Of a DNA stretch of 64,000 nt, positions 1 through 11,229 are shown piece after piece; the stretch's first letter is position 1; each line of letters opens with the position of its first letter. Source of the stretch: Lithospermum erythrorhizon (Eukaryota; Streptophyta; Magnoliopsida; Boraginales; Boraginaceae); contig JADFUC010002087.1 in assembly GCA_019722365.1 (NCBI GenBank), positions 39,479-103,478 on the forward strand. The letters run 5' to 3'. The position numbers and the translations under genes are program-made. The notes under the pieces are model-generated. The model worked only from the letters and a program-made list of their open reading frames with translations, was not told the DNA's origin and did no database searches.

Positions 1-1394
1 AGATTATTACTTCCGGAAAGAAAGAGATGAATAATATATCCTCGTGAATATGTTAAAGATATAATAAATGTTTGGAAAACGTTTACATCTTTGAGAATTC
101 ACGAATGCAATGAGATCTCGATTATCATGAATATGGTGTGAACTACATGGAAAAGATTGTCGACAATGAATGATGAACATAATGAAGAGCTACATATGAT
201 GGCGATATGAGGATCATAAGTCTATCTCCTTGAGTGAGTAGAAATATGTTTATGAATGGCCGATGAGAAAAGGCAACGATCAAGAGTAAAGGAAACTCAC
301 GCACTCGTGATGTAAAGTGAGAAATTTAGATTTGAAGTCTAATTAAGACGATACTAGTGCAAAGTGTATTGATATCTGCGAGAATAAATGACATATGATT
401 TGTCTTATACCCAAAAGTACTAAACGAGTTATAAGGTGATGCATACGCCTTTTGATAGAGGGTATCAAAAATAATATATGTTTGGTAGCAACAAAATATA
501 ACCTTCTTGATATGCGTACTTGATTTATGATATAACATGCTAAGAAATGAGTACACATGACATGTATAAATTTATAATCTTTGGAAGCACATATAAAGAT
601 TTACATGATGCTAGAAACAAATAATACTATAAAGATTTATGATGCTAGAGGCACAAATTTATTCCAGGGAGCTTAACTCACTTGAGTTAGTATGAGAAAT
701 ATTTGAATATATTTAAAGCCATCCAGAAGATGGATTACAAGTTTGAACTGCATTATTAGATATTCATTTGCATTTTATATATTGCATGAATATACAAGTC
801 TATCGATAGAGTGTCATACATGTTTAAGTTTGACTATATTATGTCTTATGTGATTATATGATTTATTTATTTGCTTATTATGTGACATGAAATATTTGAA
901 TTATCAATTGTATGTTGGTTTTGATATTACATATTTTTTGATATTACATATTAATGATTGAGTTATTTATCATGTTGATGACCTGAATAGTCATGATACT
1001 ACTGAAGATCCAATTATAACTTATAGACTCTAGAAGAGTTTTGAATGACTAAATTATCATGAATATGTTGAGTACAAGAAAACTCCCATGAGTTCTCGTC
1101 ATGGCGACAATAAGTCTAATGTTATTGTTGGAAAAGAAATACCTTGTGATGGTATGACTCCTTATGCGAGTCACTTGAACTTCGAATATATGAAACATGA
1201 TATAATATTTCATCCAAGCAAATGAAGATTCATGGGAGATAACTAATATTTCATTTTGAAAGATATGAACTTGGTCTGAAGTACCAAGTCTAGCCGTGTG
1301 CCCCACAACTTTGATACATGATTACATAATCATGCAATATTGACAACGCTTGTAAGCGTTATTTGGATTTTACTTGAATAATCTAAGCGATGAT

Positions 1395-1530
1395 ACCGTC
1401 GGGGGGAGATATGATATAGAATGATGATCTTATCGGGGGAGATACGATATGCATTGTACTCTTTTTCCACTTCACCAGAGATTTTTTCCATTTGGGTTTT
1501 TTCTTGATAGGTTTAATGAGTCAATTGCCC
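1395..1530 (+). repeat. Copia polypurine tract and 3' leader, first copy
   Basis: Two purine blocks (CGGGGGGAGAT near 1399 and CGGGGGAGATA near 1434) are followed by TTGTACTCTTTTTCC, a thymine-rich run and GGGTTTTTTC. This is the sequence style seen just before the 3' LTR of plant copia elements and is repeated at about 2270-2500. It lies upstream of the reverse-transcriptase scrap rather than downstream, which suggests a rearrangement or a second inserted copy. Confidence 0.45.
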
Positions 1531-1639
1531 AAAACATATCTAAGATAAATTTAGTCTTTTGTTTTTACTAGATTTTTATCTCACAGGGTTTCCTAGTGAC
1601 TATTTAACCGAAGATGGTTATACGAATGATCTTATATGG

Positions 1640-2250
1640 AATTGTATTTACATGTAATGATCGGGAGAAAAGTTTATGAAAATGTCAATTTATGTTTATG
1701 CCTTAAACATTATTGGAACTCACGAAGAGCTGAGAGTTGTAAACTTTTTAAGAAGAAGAATTTGAGATGAAATACCTCAGATTAGTCACATTGAACATGT
1801 ATTTATAATATCACCAGATGTGAACATTAGCCATTAATATTGAGAAAATATAAAAGATCTATATAGTCTTGAAGAACCATATATAAGTGCCTTTTAAACC
1901 TATTTAATTTATAGGTAATTGTTTATGCTAATGCATGGTATATGATTTCATTGGAGGATCACATAAATGATCTACATTTATTTCACAGTGACATATTTCA
2001 TGGTGATATATGGAAACAAACTATATCATGACATCATTGAGACATGCGCAATTCTTAAAATTCACGAAGAAAGTTGTGAAGATGTGTTGATTGAAAATTA
2101 TGATCCAGCGGTCCGAAGTATTGCCCACGTGGTTTATTATGTGGTCGAATGGTCTTATAGAAATTGTTCAATCGTTTCATTCATGTGACAATCTGGAGAT
2201 ATTTCAATGAATCGCTCCTTACCAGTATTCGAAAAAGTTATCTCGAAGTA
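1640..2250 (+). pseudogene. Copia reverse transcriptase / RNase H remnant
   Basis: Around 1700-1740 the translation reads LNIIGTHEEL, the well-known copia stretch just after the YVDD catalytic box. The YVDD itself is degraded to YVYA. Frame-shifted matches to the following segment (hydrophobic core, then IEH) continue to about 1830. Near 2190-2240 a broken match to the C-terminal RNase H tail (NLADIFTKSLP-like) is visible. Multiple stops and frameshifts make this non-functional. Confidence 0.6.
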
Positions 2251-2503
2251 TGACATTACATCAACTAAGTGATGTCAAGTGATGTAGTCGTAGGGGAATT
2301 GGTACACGTTGTACTCTTTTTTTTCTTAATCGAGGGGGTTTGTCCCCAATTGGGTTTTCCTATTGGGTTTTTTAATGATGCGACATTATATCTCACGTAT
2401 ATTCTTGACTCTCTTTCCTTCACTAGGGTTTTAGATCCCCAAGGGTTTTTAAGAGTAAGGTTTAACGAGGGCGTATTGTTGAATACTAGACATCGATAGG
2501 GAG

Positions 2504-2720
2504 TGTTGTAATATTATATTGTGGATGTCTTTACATCCAGCCCAAAATCGTCTTGTTTACCAAGAAGAATGACTTGATGAACAATCGATTGGAGTTCTTT
2601 ATTTATCGAGGATTATTTGAATTCTTTTATTATTGTATCTTGAAAGCATATAAATGGGCGTTCGTTGTATTGTGATATAGCGATTAGGAAAGCGATAAAA
2701 TGTCACCGTTATCTATAACA
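2504..2720 (+). repeat. Copia LTR (3')
   Basis: The segment begins TGTTGTAATATTATATTG directly after a purine tract (ATAGGGAG) and ends ATCTATAACA, giving TG...CA ends over 217 bp. TATAAATGGGCGTT near 2650 is a plausible TATA box of the LTR promoter. No second copy of this LTR was recognised in the window, so the boundaries rest on the TG/CA ends and the preceding purine tract. Confidence 0.55.
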
Positions 2721-3176
2721 TTTACCATCTATTTAATATTGTTCTTGGATTATATTGCTTGTCGAAAATAAAAAGTATTTTATTAGATCGAAGATAAAGA
2801 GATTGGGTGAATTACATATGATCAGTAAGGGCGAGGAAAAATTTAGCTACGTGTCAATTAAATTAGAATGGAGAAGTATTATCTATTGAGATATATATAT
2901 TTGAATTTAAAATAATTGAATTTCAAAGTTCGGCTGTCAAAATTCAAAACTTTGTTACATTTTCTAAAAATGGAAATAGTACTACAGGGAATATCAATAT
3001 ATTACATTACAAAAAACAAAAAAAAAAAATTCTTGACAGTTGAAAGAATATATTTTGTGCATATTCATCCTCACAAAACAGCCATCAAGACCTTACAGGA
3101 CATAAAGAAACAAGAAAAAGAACTTTACATTTGAAGGAACAACATCGAATTCCAAAAGAGATACAAGAACCAATAT
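2721..3176. other. AT-rich spacer / probable 3' untranslated side of the kinase gene
   Basis: No coding motif is visible. The stretch lies immediately downstream of the stop codon at 3177-3179 of the minus-strand gene, so its right end probably includes the 3' untranslated region. An A-run at about 3020-3030 is the only low-complexity feature. Confidence 0.4.
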
Positions 3177-6100
3177 TTAGACCTTTAACATTCTCAAATA
3201 GTCATCAATAATAGACATTGCAGAAGACCTGTAACCAGAGCCGAACAAATTGTAGTGATTCAGATAATGGTAGAGCATGTAAAGATCTCTTCTTTTCTCG
3301 AAACCTGGCTGCATGGGCATCACCTGACGACGACAGTAGAAAACGACATAAATAATGGAAGCAAGTCCATTGATGCTTTCTGGTTTAGTAGTAAGGTGAT
3401 TCATGTATAAATGTACTGATGGTATTAAAAAGATACTGCATTAGATAATTTGTAGCCTATTCATAAATCAATACAACTGGATATAAAATAACACCCTTGG
3501 GATAGATGCTAGAAGGAACAGAAGGTTAGACCGTAAAGTGGCAGATTAGCTGTTTCACATGCTTAGATTTAGTTTTGAGTAGTACAGGACTACAGGGAGG
3601 TGCCTGAAGGTATTGGTTTGACATGCTATTAATACATTATCAAGGAGGGTTGCAAATTATGTAGAGAGTCACTAAAAAGATTCAATAGTTTTGAGTTCCT
3701 GGACTGTGTGGAGGCTGCTTAGTAAGGACTGTTGATCATGTGAAAAGAAAGAGCGCAATGTTCTTTGTTGAAAGTAAATAAACAATGTGAAGGCAAGGCC
3801 AGTAGGAAATATTACTGAACAGTGCAAGCGATGCAGTAATGTTAATCATTTCAGAAAGTTAGGTGCTTGGAAGCTTTCACCAAAAGGTTAGCAACAAGTT
3901 CATATTTATAGCATTTAGAAAGAGTTCTGAGAGTGAGTCAGAGGAATGTGTTTCTGAAGGAACTTTTTTCTCACTACTGAGAAGCAAGTGAAGACATACG
4001 AAAGCAACACAAGTTCTACTTAGACGTGCAATTTATTTTTATTACATAAACAGTTGTTCGAATTTTCTGTATAACATCACATAGTCACATGCATGCATTT
4101 ACCGCTGAGTAATATTTATTGTTATATGTAAACATGAGATCAGGTACCTCGAAATAGGCCTTGTAAAATGATTCCCCAAATCCAGCACACCAAGACATTC
4201 CAAACTCTGCTTCATTATGTCCATCTGCAGAGAGTAATTCAAATCTTAAGTTCAATAATACATCCCATGAATAGCAAATATCAAGAGTAGATTAAATTTC
4301 ATCCGCATCTCAGAGTAATTACTCCGATTTGATGCTAAAGAAAATCCAGGGGAGGAGCATATGCGACAGAAACACAGAGGGGAAAAGGAAATAAAAGACA
4401 GAAGAATTCTCTAAAGTAAAAATCCATCCTACTAGCTGCCCACAAAGTTTGAAATTACTAAGGGTGTTATTCCACCATTCATGTTTATTGTTTTTAAGTT
4501 TTTCAGCATAAATGATCTACTTCCAAGATATACCATCTTCACATTATCTTGTAATAATCAACATGAAACTTCTAATAATCTTATTTCCTTGTACACTCAA
4601 CTTAACACTATAATGAGAAACTCATCTCTTTTAAGTTTTAACTAATGCAAAAGGTTAGAATAAGATGACACAGAAGAAAAATAGAAGGAAACTTGGAACA
4701 TCTTGAAAGTAGTGTTTGATTTCCAAATACGGAGTAATAACATTGGGACCCAGCCATATAGATGCAAGTGAGAGATAAAAATACTCTCAATGCAACGGTT
4801 CAGTTTAATGGGGAAGAAGATGATTCCGATCAAATAAAGTGCACACAAAACAGGAGTTAGTAGTTTAACCAATAGAAAACCTCCCACCAACCACACTTTC
4901 ATAGACAAGATGCAAATGAATATATCTACAAATTATATACTCTTACCGGAAACAATATTGGTATAAAGTTCAAGCAACATATGTCAGAACACTAGATATG
5001 GGAAAAATCTGGCTGGAATCTTAATAAATTCGCCACCAGATCTATTAACGACTTACAGTAGCATGCTGGATCAAGAATAACAGGTTCACCATTTTTGTCG
5101 CAGCTGATATTTCCACTCCATAAGTCTCCATGTAATAGGCAAGGCTCTATCACAGCACCCTCAAAAATAGGTTTTATATTCTTCACCAGTCTTTTCCCTA
5201 CAAAGTATTCAATTCAGATTTATATAGAAACATACAGATTTGATTCAACCATAGTTCGGAATGGCGAATGGCGATCCCTGACGATGAACCCCAAAAAAGT
5301 CGCGGCGGCGTGGCGGATATTTTCAATATCATATAACTTAACGGTTAATTTATTGCAGAATTGTAATTTTTTTTTAGTTTTTATGTCTTATCAAAGACAT
5401 GGATGTATGTAACTCAGGAACCATGAGGTCTTATCCAAGGTAGCTAATTATAGAACATCAGCTTTGCACTTATATTAAATATACTTTAATCCATGTCAGT
5501 TCTCGGATCCATTTTTTGTTTTGTCAGAAAATCGGGAAACTCACAAGATAACATGGAGTATAAACTATGAGGGTTAAAACGTAGTTGTTAATCAAGTTGC
5601 TGAGGACAGAAGTCTTAGTGAATCATCAAAATATGAAACACCAGACACTCGAACACTCAAACAAACGAAATATATAAATAAATTAAAACTAGAAAAAGAA
5701 AGAGACAAGTGTGATGTCTGAAAAATTGTCAAAAAATTTAACGACTGAACAAGAAAGAAGAAGCGTACTACTAAAAAACAAACCTCTTTCGTATATTGTT
5801 GAGTCACCAAACTGCTCTCGTGCTAATTTTAGTTGGTAACCTAATCTATGCTCGGCATAAAATTCAATCCAGTCTGGTGTCCAAGTGTTGACCTGTGGGG
5901 TACTACATCAACATGTAATAATTAGTCCATAATAAATTTTTTAAAATGTTGGACTCTGACTGCAAAGACGCACATATAGAAGATGACATTCTTCAACATA
6001 TGTTCATGTGACTACTTAGTGGGAGTAGAAACAAGGATAATAAATAATTATTCTATTTAATGTAAATTAATTACCTCCCTATAGTATTGTCAACATAGAA

Positions 6101-8595
6101 TCCAAAACCCTTCTCAGACTTGGCACTTTTATGCATTTCTGCGAGCTTCATCCCTAACACATACTGGTGAAAGTCAAATGTTGGTATCAAATTGTAACAT
6201 CATGTTAGAGACTTGAAGAGTGATAAAGTAACTAGAGAAATAAGAAAAATAAGGGGGGAAATATAGATCACATCAAATAATTAATTCGTACCTGGTTCCC
6301 TCTGGATGCACCGTATTCAATGAACTCCATAATGATGAATGACCCCCCTGTAGGCAATGATCCGACCTAGACAATAAGAAATAAATTTTTATAGGTATGC
6401 ATCATATAGCAGAACAAACAGATGCATCATAGGTAGGGTTTTATAGGAAACACAGAAAAGGATATCACCTTAAACGGTTTAGGTACCCGAATTGATTTTG
6501 TTTCATACATGGCATTTAAACCTATCGCCTCTCCTTGAAACATTGATGGACCTATACTCCTGTTTCATCTATGAAAAAGTGTAAGAAAAAAAAATATTGA
6601 GTGCAGATTAAAGATATAGGCTGATAAGCCTTAGTTAACTCCATCGATGCATAATCCTAATAAACGTCAAACAATACAAGATGTTTAGTTTTTCATGAAG
6701 TAACATCAGCCCACCACGAAAAAAAATTTCAAATAACAAATGTTAATGTATGCCATATTCAACACAAAAGAAACAGAATATAAGTGAAGAATCGCATATT
6801 AGGCTATTAGCAACTTCCATTGCAGTGATCCATTACCTATTTGTCTTTACAAAAAAGGAACCAGCATCGGTGTCATAACGAGTAGCTAAATTGATGCAAC
6901 CACCACCAACAGGACTGATTCTCGTAATTTGGGTTGCATTTCCCTCAGTTAAGATCCATTCTCTAACTGGATCATCACTGACCGCTGCCACTGTCAAATG
7001 AGCATACACAAACACCTGCTTAATCTAACTCAACACATTTAAGTCCTCCGAAACCAATTCATCAAATTAGAGATTTAGAGTAAGAAGTGTGGAGACTGGA
7101 GAGCTTATGTTCAGGACGTCTCTGCAAGAAAAGCTTTCACTATGAGCTGTGTATTACTCCGACCATCCCAAAAAGATTTGGTTTTCAATGGTCAAAATTA
7201 ACAAACTTTCGCTTCTTTAATTGACATATACAACATTGATTTGAATCAAAATTATCATGCAAATAGTAAAATATATAGAAAATTGTTGAGGAGCACAGTC
7301 CCACATCGATAAGTTAAGACTTAAGGGTGAATTAATCCGGGTGAGTTAAAAAATATTATCCATTGATAACATATATAAAACTATTCGAGTTCAAAATTCA
7401 AATGGTCAACCATTAAAGTTCAAAACATAACAATCTTTTTGGGAAGTAGGCAGTATTACAAAGCTCATGGAAAATAATTCTTGAAAAGCTCATCCTTAAG
7501 AAACTAAAACAAATAAAACCATCCCAAATTTTACAGTATTTTACAGCTTCATATTAATTTACAGTAAACTTGTACTGACTTATCAAATCACTATCAAAAT
7601 TCAGAAGTACCAAACTTAACCAAAAGAACACTTAGTTGAAAGGGAAACAAAGAAGGTGCACTAAAAATATGATGTACTCCTTCCATCCCAAAAAGATTGT
7701 CAAATTTGATTATAATTGGTAAAAAATAACAAACTTTATGATCCTAATTGATAGATGTAACTTCAATTTGAATCAAAACTACTCGTATCATGTTAATAAT
7801 AAGATACATTAAAAATACTACTCCCTCCATTTCAATTTAACTTGGAGTTCAACAAATAGTCAATTTCTTTTGACTCGCTATAAATTTTATGCAAATATAT
7901 TTTTTCAATATCCAAAATGTTGATATCAAATTATGTTGTGTACAGATTTTAATGAAAGTACGATATACATAAATTTTTATAGCGAAGTAGAAAAACTTGG
8001 TCAAAAAGTACATTGGAAGCTTGAGAAATAAACCATTAAATTTCAACGGAGTAGTATTTTATATATACCAAATGATATACAACGGAAAAGTCATAGGAGT
8101 TCAAACTAAAACCATGTGATTGTAGATGTATAAATGCCTAAAATCTTAAGAATCATCACGTATTTGGCATGTTAATATGGGAGGTACTATCCAATACCGT
8201 ACGATCCACTGTTTTTAGTGATCGCGTGGGCGAAATGGAGAACTTAAGCACTAATAAATGTCAAGAGTACATACAAAATCAAAATACTCCAGACTCAATG
8301 TCTTTTTGGGATGAAGCTAGTAGTGATAACATTGCTAATTGTAATTTGATATATTCGTGGAAATGGTTTAGCGGTTGATCTAACACCTGGTCAAGGTTCG
8401 AATTCCATTGTAGGGAGGGAGTTGTGAATTATTGTAATCTTAATTATAAAAAAAAATGAAGTACTTACTGGTGGTTGAAGCTCTGTGTTTATGAGAGGTA
8501 AGGAACGAGGGTCTTGTTCTAGTACGATGATGAAGTCCATAAAGAGATAAAGAAGAAATGGAGGAACCAATTACACCCACATTTGCTACAACCAT
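3177..8595 (-). CDS. Protein-ribulosamine/fructosamine 3-kinase, chloroplast-targeted form (nine exons)
   Basis: The product phosphorylates ketosamines on glycated proteins so that the sugar adduct falls off (protein deglycation). Exons on the minus strand, with GT-AG borders and consistent phase: 8595-8469, 6990-6837, 6559-6469, 6366-6292, 6163-6075, 5902-5784, 5197-5057, 4224-4148, 3323-3177. They total 1020 nt, 339 residues plus stop, with no internal stop. Exon 1 encodes about 42 Ser/Thr/Arg/His-rich residues like a plastid transit peptide; intron 1 splits Met43, which begins the kinase core. Visible motifs are the glycine-rich loop VGGGCIN (70-76), a Lys at 91 in FFVK, the catalytic HGDLWSGN (241-248) and the metal-binding DPACYY (261-266). 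The C-terminus LFGSGYRSSAMSIIDDYL is strongly conserved in the plant family. Length and domain order match the family. This is the only gene in the window that looks functional. Expression could come partly from the upstream solo LTR (inference). Confidence 0.93.
7146..7260. repeat. Short interspersed repeat in intron 1, copy 1
   Basis: ATTACTCCGACCATCCCAAA begins a stretch also containing GTCAAAATTAACAAACTTT and TTGATTTGAATCAAAA. The same ordered words recur at 7676-7800 in the same orientation. The start resembles the CTCCNTCCGTCCCAAA end of Stowaway-type elements. No matching inverted end was found, so it is probably a truncated MITE fragment. Confidence 0.35.
7676..7812. repeat. Short interspersed repeat in intron 1, copy 2
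   Basis: This is a direct, diverged repeat of the 7146-7260 segment: TACTCCTTCCATCCCAAAAA, then a GGTAAAAAATAACAAACTTT core and CAATTTGAATCAAAACTA. It ends just before the more complete MITE at 7821. Confidence 0.35.
7821..8051. mobile_element. Stowaway-like MITE in intron 1
   Basis: The 231-bp AT-rich element starts CTCCCTCCATTTCAATTTAA and ends AAATTTCAACGGAG, which are imperfect inverted repeats, and it is flanked by TA on both sides (7819-7820 and 8052-8053). The flanking bases extend the symmetry (AATACTA ... TAGTATT). CTCCCTCCRT ends with TA target duplication are characteristic of Tc1/mariner-derived Stowaway MITEs in plants. Confidence 0.55.
8340..8456 (+). mobile_element. tRNA-derived SINE-like insertion
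   Basis: The segment holds GGTTTAGCGGTTGATCTAAC followed by GGTTCGAATTCC. The latter is a perfect RNA polymerase III B-box (GGTTCGANNCC); the former is a plausible degenerate A-box. A short body and an A-rich tail (TTATAAAAAAAAATG) follow, ending at about 8456. That is the architecture of a short plant SINE. It sits on the strand opposite to the kinase gene, starting a dozen bases from the intron 1 donor. No clear target-site duplication was found. A true tRNA gene is unlikely because the cloverleaf does not fold. Confidence 0.45.
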
Positions 8596-8902
8596 TATCT
8601 CTCTTTTTCTTGGTAGAGAAACAATGTATTAGCCTGTTTTCAATTGGTTTTTGTCATCAACTTTACCCCCTTCTCAGGGTTGCGATGGAAAAATAGATGA
8701 CGAAATAAGTTCTTCTCTCTCTTTCTTGTAGGTTTTAGTTCGGTCCGATTTGCGAATTTCTACAAATTTTTATTTCCAATTAATCTTTAAAATATATTTG
8801 ATGATTAAATTCATAATATTAGGAATTAAATTAGGAAACACTATACAAACCATCAAATAGTATTTTTAGGAATATTTTCACGAATATAATTTTATCGATT
8901 AT

Positions 8903-9598
8903 TGTTACATTTAAAATAGGAATAAAATAGTACTACGCTAGGAGATTACTAGACTAATTTGTGCTATGTCAAATTAATATAATAACCAGATTCCGCTCAG
9001 GATGATAATTTACTTCCGGTTAAATAATCCTACACTAATTCAAATATGACAAACATAAAGACAAAGCAATAAACGACATAAGATTTACACAGATTCGCCT
9101 CGATATGAGGCCAATCCATTTGCTGAATCCATTAATAACTTCGGGGAAGAATTGTTTATAGGATTCAAGAACCACGATACAAATCTAGAAATTAGATGTT
9201 TTTCTTATAGATTGAAACTCACAATTCTGACTTTTTCCAGAAATCTCGAGAGGTATTTCTCTGAGTTCTAATTTTGAGTACAATCTATAATCAATTAAGG
9301 AGCTCTATTTATGAAATTTCTGAGAATCTCTTAAGTCACAGTTAAACCGAATAAAAGCGAACAATGCCTCAGCTGTCTCGAGAAAGAAATCTCCTCGGCG
9401 CCTCCAATCGGCCCCTCGAGGGCCAATTCAAAACAGAAGTCCTTTCAATTTCGGCCAATCGGCTCTATGATCGGCCCACAGCCACGACCAGTGCAGGGCG
9501 ATTTTAAGTATCAACTCGAAAGTGCGCTTCAATCTGCATTGATTCCTCTTTTTGGCCGAAATTGTCTTCACCTTTTAATACTTTGACCCCAAAAAACA
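8903..9598 (-). repeat. Solo copia LTR upstream of the kinase gene
   Basis: Read on the minus strand it begins TGTTTTTTGGGGTC and ends TTTAAATGTAACA (TG...CA, 696 bp). Its middle matches the plus-strand LTR at 11716-12384, with shared words such as GTTTCAATCTATA, AACATCTAATT, CAATTCTTCC, GAAGTTATTA and GCCGTTTATTGCTT-like blocks. No gag or pol of the same orientation adjoins it, so it is a solo LTR. A TATA-like CATAAATAG lies near 9303-9313. It points toward the kinase gene, whose ATG is 308 bp further on. Confidence 0.65.
9304..9312 (-). promoter_or_regulatory. TATA-like box in the solo LTR
   Basis: On the minus strand CATAAATAGAGC occupies the same position in the LTR as CATAAATAGGGG (11961-11972) in the related plus-strand LTR. 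Position and conservation support it as the LTR core promoter, about 0.7 kb upstream of the kinase start codon. Confidence 0.4.
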
Positions 9599-10302
9599 CT
9601 ATGTTGTGGTGTGTATAATAGTCGAGGATTAAATTATGGCATTTCCTTAGGTGTTTAGGATATAAAAAAAATTTGTTTTTCAGAATACAATCAACCAGTA
9701 AAGTGTTAGCATCTAATCCTCCATAACAAACTTCAGACGAGCAACACTATTACCACAAAACAAAAGAAAAATATAAAAGTAAAATCAATTCGAAAAATAT
9801 TTCTGGTTCCATATTTCTATATATTTCGAAAACAATGGAGGAGATGAATATTGTGTATTACATAGTCATGGAGTACTTTTGTACTCAGTATAATATAATC
9901 CTGTCATGATAATATTTCATGTAATGTTTCTGGGACCAATAATTATTATAGAATTGTTCAAGGACTATGATCAAACTAATTTCATCATTAATGAGCTCAC
10001 AAAATATATTTATTAGAAACTGTGAAACCGTCGCATTAGAGATTCCTCGAAATTACCTTTTTGAGATTTCAGGAGGAGGTGAATTGTGGAATGTCTTGAT
10101 GAGATTCGCGGAGGAAATTGAATCGCGAGGATGTGCATCAAGCTGGTCGGGAAGGGCCAGAAAGCTTCGCTAGCCCGACCCCGATATGAGATTCTATCGC
10201 TTGCGTAACTTCCGAAACTGTAGCATGAAGATCTTTGGGGTGTTGACGTTATCTTTCATTCCTTTGATTGAGCTATGCCCTGGGGCAAAAATATATTCAT
10301 TA
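9599..10302. other. No recognisable gene
   Basis: The sequence is AT-rich. An open frame of 68 codons at 9967-10173 (plus) has moderately balanced composition and GC-richer DNA at 10020-10200, but I recognise no family and see no splice context. It could be a gene relic or part of an unrecognised element. Confidence 0.3.
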
Positions 10303-10497
10303 GAGATACACTAAAAACTCTATAAATTAATAATGTCGGAACAAACGAAATTTATTAAATACAGTTATTAATTTATACAGTTCTTAATTTATTGAGTATT
10401 AATTTAAAAACTTTATTAATGTCGGGATTGGATTTTCTATTATTATTTTAGAGAGTTTATTTAATTTATCGATTATTAATTTAAAGTGTTTCTACTG
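10303..10497. mobile_element. Small MITE with AAATTAATAAT-rich inverted ends
   Basis: The left end reads GAGATACACTAAAAACTCT then ATAAATTAATAATG. The right end, reverse-complemented, reads ACAGTAGAAACACTTTAAAT then TAATAATCG, giving imperfect terminal inverted repeats over about 195 bp. The interior is full of ATTAATTTA words. From family knowledge, the end CAGTAGAAACCTCTATAAAT is a recurrent plant MITE terminus. The target duplication was not resolved. Confidence 0.5.
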
Positions 10498-11229
10498 TAA
10501 TTTTAGCATACAAGTTCAAGCATTAAACTTCAAACACTATTCAAACTCGACCTATGAAACATTATTACGAATCTATTATCTAGTAATTGTATATTAATAT
10601 TATCATGTTCTCACATTATACAAACCTGTAAATATTACCCAAGTAGGTTATATCATAAAACTATATATTGTACATATTATTGATGAATAATATGTGAGAG
10701 ATTGTCATATTTTACATGGGATCGAACAAAAATAATATTTTTTAACTTCTACATTATTATTGTGTTTTTGGATTACAAAATTCTTCTTTCATAAATTACA
10801 ATCTCATCTTACTCTTATCTAGTTGTTTGTGCATAATACAACCTGTACGAATTTGTTCATTACTTATATAATATATGATTTTTTGATTACTTTTTACATG
10901 GACTTATTATAACAAAATATTATTTGTGGATTAAATAAATACATGTGCAAAATATTATAAATATTCTCCTTGGACTGCGAATTATTATACATTAATTATT
11001 GTCCTTCTTCTAGTTTCTCTGATGAGTGATGACAGTGTATGAGGAACGAACAAACTCACGGTAGTTTAATACTTATGGATTTTCTACTACTTGATGATAT
11101 TGGTGGGTAGTTATTATAGAAACTAAATAATTTCTAACTTCTCTTATAATTAAGAAAATTTGAGAACTTGAGGCTTCACTTCTTAACTTGTAATTGCTCC
11201 ATTTACATATTATATATGGGGTAGATCAT
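10498..11229. other. AT-rich stretch, nothing recognised
   Basis: No coding, RNA or repeat signature could be supported here. The right-hand end may be the eroded gag of the copia scrap that becomes recognisable after 11230. Confidence 0.3.

Larger units (their letters stand above)
1..2720 (+). mobile_element. Degenerate Ty1/copia element, 3' part
   Basis: The region reads as the eroded 3' part of a copia retrotransposon on the plus strand. Reverse-transcriptase and RNase H scraps lie at about 1640-2250. They are followed by the pyrimidine-rich 3' leader typical of plant copia elements (TTGTACTCTTTTT... GGGTTTT, about 2310-2480) and a terminal LTR. A second copy of that 3' leader, with purine tracts, lies earlier at about 1400-1520, so the stretch is rearranged or composite. 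In 1-1380 I see only AT-rich sequence with no recognisable coding motif; a short direct duplication (GATGCTAGA) occurs near 608 and 642. No open frame is long enough to be functional. Confidence 0.6.

Noticed and set aside
5095..5412. 105-codon plus-strand frame
   Set aside because: It runs antisense through exon 7 of the kinase gene and into an intron; a shadow frame.
7284..7400. TGTTGAGGAGCACAGTCCCA, resembling the start of a TRIM-type small LTR
   Set aside because: The GTCCCACATCGAT word is suggestive, but no matching second copy, primer-binding site or end could be found nearby.
8380..8410. Possible tRNA gene (GGTTCGAATTCC)
   Set aside because: The B-box is perfect, but no acceptor-stem or anticodon-arm pairing could be built around it. 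A SINE-derived sequence explains it better.
9967..10173. 68-codon plus-strand frame in GC-richer DNA
   Set aside because: No family, splice or promoter context could be supported, so it is noted only as part of the unannotated stretch.
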